Positions 60,110 to 64,000 of a DNA stretch of 64,000 bases are shown in pieces. The notes beneath the pieces were generated by a model. It did not search any database, was not told where the DNA came from, and saw only the letters and a list, made by a program, of their open reading frames with translations. The DNA lies in NCBI GenBank assembly GCA_001915995.1, contig MNRO01000022.1, positions 78,209 through 142,208 of the forward strand. Direction: 5' to 3'. Within the stretch, counting starts at the first letter, position 1. Every line of letters begins with the position of its first letter. A program made the translations under genes and the position numbers. Source of the stretch: Clostridium sp. 26_21. GTDB taxonomy: Bacteria; Bacillota; Clostridia; TANB77; CAG-508.

Positions 60110-62212
60110 ATGAAAATAAGTAAAACAAAAAAATACCTAATTGCTTTTATAGTATTAGTAGCAACTATAATTTTTATGCCAAAATACGAATATGCAGGAA
60201 ACTATTCTGCAGAACAGTTATCATCAAAATTTAATGAAATTAGAAATAAATCAGGATATAGAAGTGGGGAATACTATTTATGGAATGATGGAGGCTGGTT
60301 TTCAGACTATTGTACTTCCGGTCATGGAGGATATCAATGTCATGGGTATGGAATAAATCTATTTGATTGGTTATTTAATCAATGTGCAATGTGTTCAAGT
60401 AGAGTATATAATATGGATCAAATATGTGTAGGAGACCTAATTAGATATAATAATGCTCCATATGGTGAACACACAGTTATAGTACAAGATGTAGTAGGAG
60501 ATACAGTATATTTTACAGATGCTAATGGAATTGGTGATGGAACAGTAAGATGGGATAATTGTTTTTCTAAATCATATTTCCAAGAAAGATTGATTTATAT
60601 AGCACATGCTTCTGGAAATGATGTAAAATCATTATCTAAAGATACAACAGCACCTACACTTTCAGACATACATGTACATTCACAAAGTATAGGATCAGAT
60701 AGTATAAGAGTTCGTGTTTATGCTTCAGACAATGTTGGAGTAACAAAAGTAAAATTTTCAGCTTGGCAAACAGGAAATTCTGCAACAAGTGGAACAACAA
60801 AATGGGCAACTTCAATGGGAAATGGATATTGGGAAACAACATTTACAAAAGCTGAAGCAAAAATTGTTGGAGATAATTTAGGATGTATAAGAGCATGGGC
60901 ATATGATGCTACAGGAAATGAATCAAATTATGATGGAATATATGATTTTGTATTTGGGCAAAAGGTTAATTTAGGAAATAGTTTTGTAGCAAGAATTGTT
61001 TCAAAAAGTTATTCTAATTATTGTATAGGATTAAGTGGAACAAATAATGGTGATGATTTAAAATTAAAAACCAAAAATCAAAGTGATGATTCACAATTAT
61101 GGTCATTTATAAGAAATTCAGATGGAACATATCAAATAATAAATGTAAAAGCAAATAAATCATTTGATACAGATGGAGGAACAAGTGCAAAAGACAATGG
61201 AACAATAATGCAATTATGGTCATATACAGGTTCTGCTTCTCAAATGCAATATGTAATACAATCATATAATGGTGGATATAGATTTGTACCAGCAAATCAA
61301 GACAAAGTAAGAGGTGTTGATCTAAAAGATGGAAAAGCACAAGAAAATCAACCAATTATAGTATATCAAGTTGGTTCAAAAGACAACAAAGCCCAAACAT
61401 GGACATTAGAAAAAGTAGCAACATCAATATCAATGAATGTTAGTAGTACATCTGTAAAAAAAGGAGAAACAAAACAATTATCAGTAAAATTTAATCCAAC
61501 AGATGTAGCAACAAAATCAGTAAAATGGACAACAAGTAATTCAGCAATAGCAACAGTAAGTTCATCAGGAGTTGTAACAGGAATAAAAGAAGGAAATGTA
61601 ACAATAACAGCAACAACAACAGATGGAAGTAATAAAAAAGCAACATGTAATGTAACAATAATAATGCCATTTAAAGATGTAGACACATCACATTGGGGAT
61701 ATAATGCAATAAAATATGTATATGACAGAAAATACATGTCAGGAACAAATTCAACAACATTTTTACCAGAAGCAAAAATAACAAGAGGAATGGTTGTAAC
61801 AATATTACATAATATGGAAGGACAGCCATATGTATCAGGAAAATGTAAATTTTCAGATGTTCAAAATACAAATGAATGGTATTATTCAGCAATAAAATGG
61901 GCATCAGCAAATAATATAGTAAGTGGATATTCAAATGGAAAATTTGGACCAAATGATTTAGTAACAAGAGAACAACTAGCAGTAATATTAAATCAATATT
62001 GCAAATATAAAGGAAAGTACAAATCAGTAAAAGCAGATTATAGTAAGTTTGCTGATAGCAATAAAATAAGTAGTTTTGCAAAATGGGGAATGAATTGGGC
62101 TGTTGGAACAGGAATTATAAATGGTTCAAATAAAAAACTAAATCCACAAGGAAATGCAACAAGAGCAGAAATGGCTGCAATGATTTACAATTATTGTACA
62201 AAAATAAAATAG
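60110..62212 (+). CDS. Secreted multidomain wall protein: amidase-like, Bsp-like, ricin, Big_2 and SLH
   Basis: I chose the ATG at 60110, 8 bases after GGAG. The 700-residue protein has a signal peptide (about 1-28). An NlpC/CHAP-like domain with cysteine GYQCHGYG and histidine GEHTVIVQD follows (about 50-165), then a GBS Bsp-like repeat (DTTAPTLSDIHV, DNVGVTKVKF, about 178-285). A ricin-type beta-trefoil (about 290-440), a bacterial Ig-like Big_2 domain (about 440-520) and three SLH repeats (about 520-698) complete it. It is probably a wall-anchored hydrolase that binds glycans through the ricin domain. Confidence 0.82.
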   Translation: MKISKTKKYLIAFIVLVATIIFMPKYEYAGNYSAEQLSSKFNEIRNKSGYRSGEYYLWNDGGWFSDYCTSGHGGYQCHGYGINLFDWLFNQCAMCSSRVYNMDQICVGDLIRYNNAPYGEHTVIVQDVVGDTVYFTDANGIGDGTVRWDNCFSKSYFQERLIYIAHASGNDVKSLSKDTTAPTLSDIHVHSQSIGSDSIRVRVYASDNVGVTKVKFSAWQTGNSATSGTTKWATSMGNGYWETTFTKAEAKIVGDNLGCIRAWAYDATGNESNYDGIYDFVFGQKVNLGNSFVARIVSKSYSNYCIGLSGTNNGDDLKLKTKNQSDDSQLWSFIRNSDGTYQIINVKANKSFDTDGGTSAKDNGTIMQLWSYTGSASQMQYVIQSYNGGYRFVPANQDKVRGVDLKDGKAQENQPIIVYQVGSKDNKAQTWTLEKVATSISMNVSSTSVKKGETKQLSVKFNPTDVATKSVKWTTSNSAIATVSSSGVVTGIKEGNVTITATTTDGSNKKATCNVTIIMPFKDVDTSHWGYNAIKYVYDRKYMSGTNSTTFLPEAKITRGMVVTILHNMEGQPYVSGKCKFSDVQNTNEWYYSAIKWASANNIVSGYSNGKFGPNDLVTREQLAVILNQYCKYKGKYKSVKADYSKFADSNKISSFAKWGMNWAVGTGIINGSNKKLNPQGNATRAEMAAMIYNYCTKIK
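61664..62209 (+). repeat. SLH-coding repeat, copy 2
   Basis: Encodes three SLH repeats nearly identical in protein and DNA to the segment at 59475, and similar to that at 63601. Confidence 0.8.
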
Positions 62213-62220
62213 ACAATTAA

Positions 62221-62253
62221 GATTAGGCTAGTCATATATGCGATTAGCCTAAT
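62221..62253 (+). terminator. Hairpin after the second SLH gene
   Basis: ATTAGGCTA pairs with TAGCCTAAT in a stem of about 9-11 bp. The following T-run is short (TTTGAC), so it may terminate weakly or act as a stability hairpin. TTGACA at 62255 overlaps its end. Confidence 0.5.
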
Positions 62254-62317
62254 TTGACAAGTAATATAATATGCAAATAATAGGGGAAAAATATTTATAA
62301 GAAATTGAGGTGAATAA

Positions 62318-64000
62318 ATGAAGAAAAAATTTTTAAAATTAGTAATAATATTGAGTATAGTAGCTTTAATTACAAATTATTTTTCTTTAATTTCATTTGC
62401 AACAGATAATACATATAATCAAAAAATAATTAGTGCACAGCAAGTAAGAAATAATGGAATAAGTAATTTCCCAGAAAGTTATCAAATACTATTAAACAAA
62501 TTAGTAGAAAAAAATGGATATGCAAATTGGAAATTTAAAGCATTTTATACAGACATAGATTGGAATGAATTAGTAGAAAATGAAACAACACACATGAAAA
62601 ACACAATATATAAAAGTAAATATTCAGCATATCCAGATAGTTGGTATTGCAGTTGTGGTCAAGAAGGAGACAAAAACTATTATTGTGCATCAAAAGATAT
62701 AATAGAATATTATTTAGACCCAAGAAACTTTTTAACAAATATTACAATATTTCAATTTTTAGATTTATCAAACAGTTCCAATATATCTATAAGCCAAATT
62801 GAAAGCATTGTAAAAGGAACATACTTAGATGGAAAAACAGACACAGGAGTAAGATATGCACAAGCAATAAAAGATGCATCAGAAGCATCTGGAGAAAGTG
62901 CATATAGTATTATAATAAGAATATTCCAAGAACTTGGAAAAGAGAGTACTAAACCAGTACAAATTTCTGGACAAGATCCAGATTATCCTAATGTATATAA
63001 TTTTTACAATTATGGTGCAAATGATGGAGATAATAATATAAAAAATGCATTAGCATATGCGCAAAAAAAAGGATGGACAGATGAATATAAAGCAATTGTA
63101 GAAGGAGCTAAATTAGCATCATCATCATATTTAAAAAGAGGACAAAACACAAAATATTTATATAAATTTGATGTTGTAGGGAGTACAAAAAGTGATTTAT
63201 ATGAAATGCAATATATGACAAATGTAGAAGACCCAAATAGTCAAGCACAACAATTGCAAAAAGTATATTCAGAAAATGGATTATTAGATAATGAATTAAC
63301 ATTTATAATACCAATTTATAAAAATATGCCTACATATAAAAAGTTACCATCAACACAAACAGGAAACTTATATTATGTAAGTTCAAATTATACTAATGTG
63401 GCATTAAGAAGTGAGCCAAGCACAACAACAGGACATAGAATAGAGCCACTAAGAAAAGACACCATTATAAATGTATTACAAACAGGAATAAATGGATGGG
63501 CAAAAGTCCAAGTGGATGGACAAACTGGATATATTTCAGAAGAATACATAACAAAAGTAAATACAAAAAAAGATACATATAAAGTACCATCAGATACAGA
63601 TTTACCATTTGAAGATGTAGATAGTGATGAATGGTATTATAATGCTATAAAATATGTATATGAGAAAAAAATAATGTCAGGGGTAAAAAATACAGAATTT
63701 TCACCTGAAACTACTGTAACTAGAGCTATGATAGTAACGATGCTACATAATATGGAAGGACAACCATATGTATCAGGAACAAGTAAATTTTCAGATGTAC
63801 AAGATACAAAAGAATGGTATTATGTAGCAATAAAATGGGCTGAAAAAAATAAAATTGTAAGTGGATATTCAAATGGAAAATTTGGACCAGATGATTCAGT
63901 TACAAGAGAACAATTAGCAGTAATACTAAATCAATATTGTATATATAAAGGAAAATATAAATCAGTAAAAGCAGATTATAGTAAATTTACTGATAGTAAT
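62318..64000 (+). CDS. Secreted N-acetylglucosaminidase with SH3 and SLH domains (cut by window end)
   Basis: At least 561 residues are present; the stop lies outside. A signal peptide (about 1-28) precedes a GH73-type endo-beta-N-acetylglucosaminidase domain. It has FPESYQILLNKLVEKNGYANWKF, YYLDPRNFL, a candidate active-site region IFQELGKES, NFYNYGA, and AYAQKKGWTDEYKAIVEGA (about 45-310). An SH3-like wall-binding domain (about 365-410) and SLH repeats from about residue 429 follow. It probably cuts peptidoglycan glycan strands during wall turnover. The ATG has TGAGGTG upstream. Confidence 0.82.
   Translation, partial: MKKKFLKLVIILSIVALITNYFSLISFATDNTYNQKIISAQQVRNNGISNFPESYQILLNKLVEKNGYANWKFKAFYTDIDWNELVENETTHMKNTIYKSKYSAYPDSWYCSCGQEGDKNYYCASKDIIEYYLDPRNFLTNITIFQFLDLSNSSNISISQIESIVKGTYLDGKTDTGVRYAQAIKDASEASGESAYSIIIRIFQELGKESTKPVQISGQDPDYPNVYNFYNYGANDGDNNIKNALAYAQKKGWTDEYKAIVEGAKLASSSYLKRGQNTKYLYKFDVVGSTKSDLYEMQYMTNVEDPNSQAQQLQKVYSENGLLDNELTFIIPIYKNMPTYKKLPSTQTGNLYYVSSNYTNVALRSEPSTTTGHRIEPLRKDTIINVLQTGINGWAKVQVDGQTGYISEEYITKVNTKKDTYKVPSDTDLPFEDVDSDEWYYNAIKYVYEKKIMSGVKNTEFSPETTVTRAMIVTMLHNMEGQPYVSGTSKFSDVQDTKEWYYVAIKWAEKNKIVSGYSNGKFGPDDSVTREQLAVILNQYCIYKGKYKSVKADYSKFTDSN
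63601..64000 (+). repeat. SLH-coding repeat, copy 3 (partial)
   Basis: Encodes the first two and part of the third SLH repeat, closely related to the copies at 59475 and 61664. It runs off the window. Confidence 0.75.

Noticed and set aside
59475..64000. CRISPR or tandem-repeat array
   Set aside because: The repeated sequence is coding (SLH domains), the units are long and non-uniform, and there are no short direct repeats with spacers or cas genes.

Overview
The window comes from a very A+T-rich, low-G+C Gram-positive bacterium, most likely an anaerobic, spore-forming member of the Clostridia. This rests on near-exclusive AGA arginine codons, strong AAGGAGG ribosome-binding sites, SpoVT, zinc-ribbon S14/S18/L28/L32, a type A RNase P RNA, and secreted proteins with S-layer homology (SLH) domains. 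The species cannot be named from sequence alone.

Layout. Bases 1-12,200 hold housekeeping genes: the ftsY end, a UPF0182 membrane protein, rnpB, a heterodimeric ABC exporter, uvrB, tcdA and spoVT, with three small unrecognised genes between them. Bases 12,280-20,540 hold tRNA-Gly, rpsF-ssb-rpsR, dnaE, a nucleoside kinase, an RNHCP zinc protein, rpmB and trmL. Bases 20,570-31,820 are the S10-spc ribosomal operon from rpsJ to secY, behind a roughly 300-nt structured leader. An unrecognised 80-codon gene sits between rplW and rplB, rpmD (L30) is absent, and after secY the order changes to rpmF-pyk rather than adk-map-infA. Bases 32,170-39,080 hold pyk, der, plsY, gpsA, a zinc-ribbon protein, dtd and an amino-acid dehydrogenase.

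Bases 39,230-46,130 form a looser accessory stretch: an ECF sigma factor with a membrane partner, a GNAT acetyltransferase, an AIM24-like protein, a frameshifted M14 carboxypeptidase, guanine deaminase, two small membrane proteins, a 23-residue peptide gene behind a strong promoter, and tmRNA on the minus strand.

Bases 46,220-57,890 are a surface-polysaccharide cluster on the plus strand: initiating sugar transferase, two acyltransferases, UDP-galactopyranose mutase, LCP ligase, DUF4422 protein, two GT2 glycosyltransferases, EpsG-type polymerase, pyruvyl transferase and Wzx-type flippase. It runs straight into three secreted SLH proteins; the last is cut by the window end. A plausible reading is that one module makes and ligates a pyruvylated wall glycan and the next supplies proteins that bind it through SLH domains.

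The less ordinary items are: a possible translational switch ahead of the gene at 9698, with two GGAGG copies competing for one CCTCC; a structured intergenic repeat that follows terminators at four sites; the extra gene in the S10 operon; the 23-residue peptide gene; and a 12-bp hairpin between the Shine-Dalgarno sequence and start codon of gpsA. No CRISPR array, transposase, integrase or prophage gene was found.
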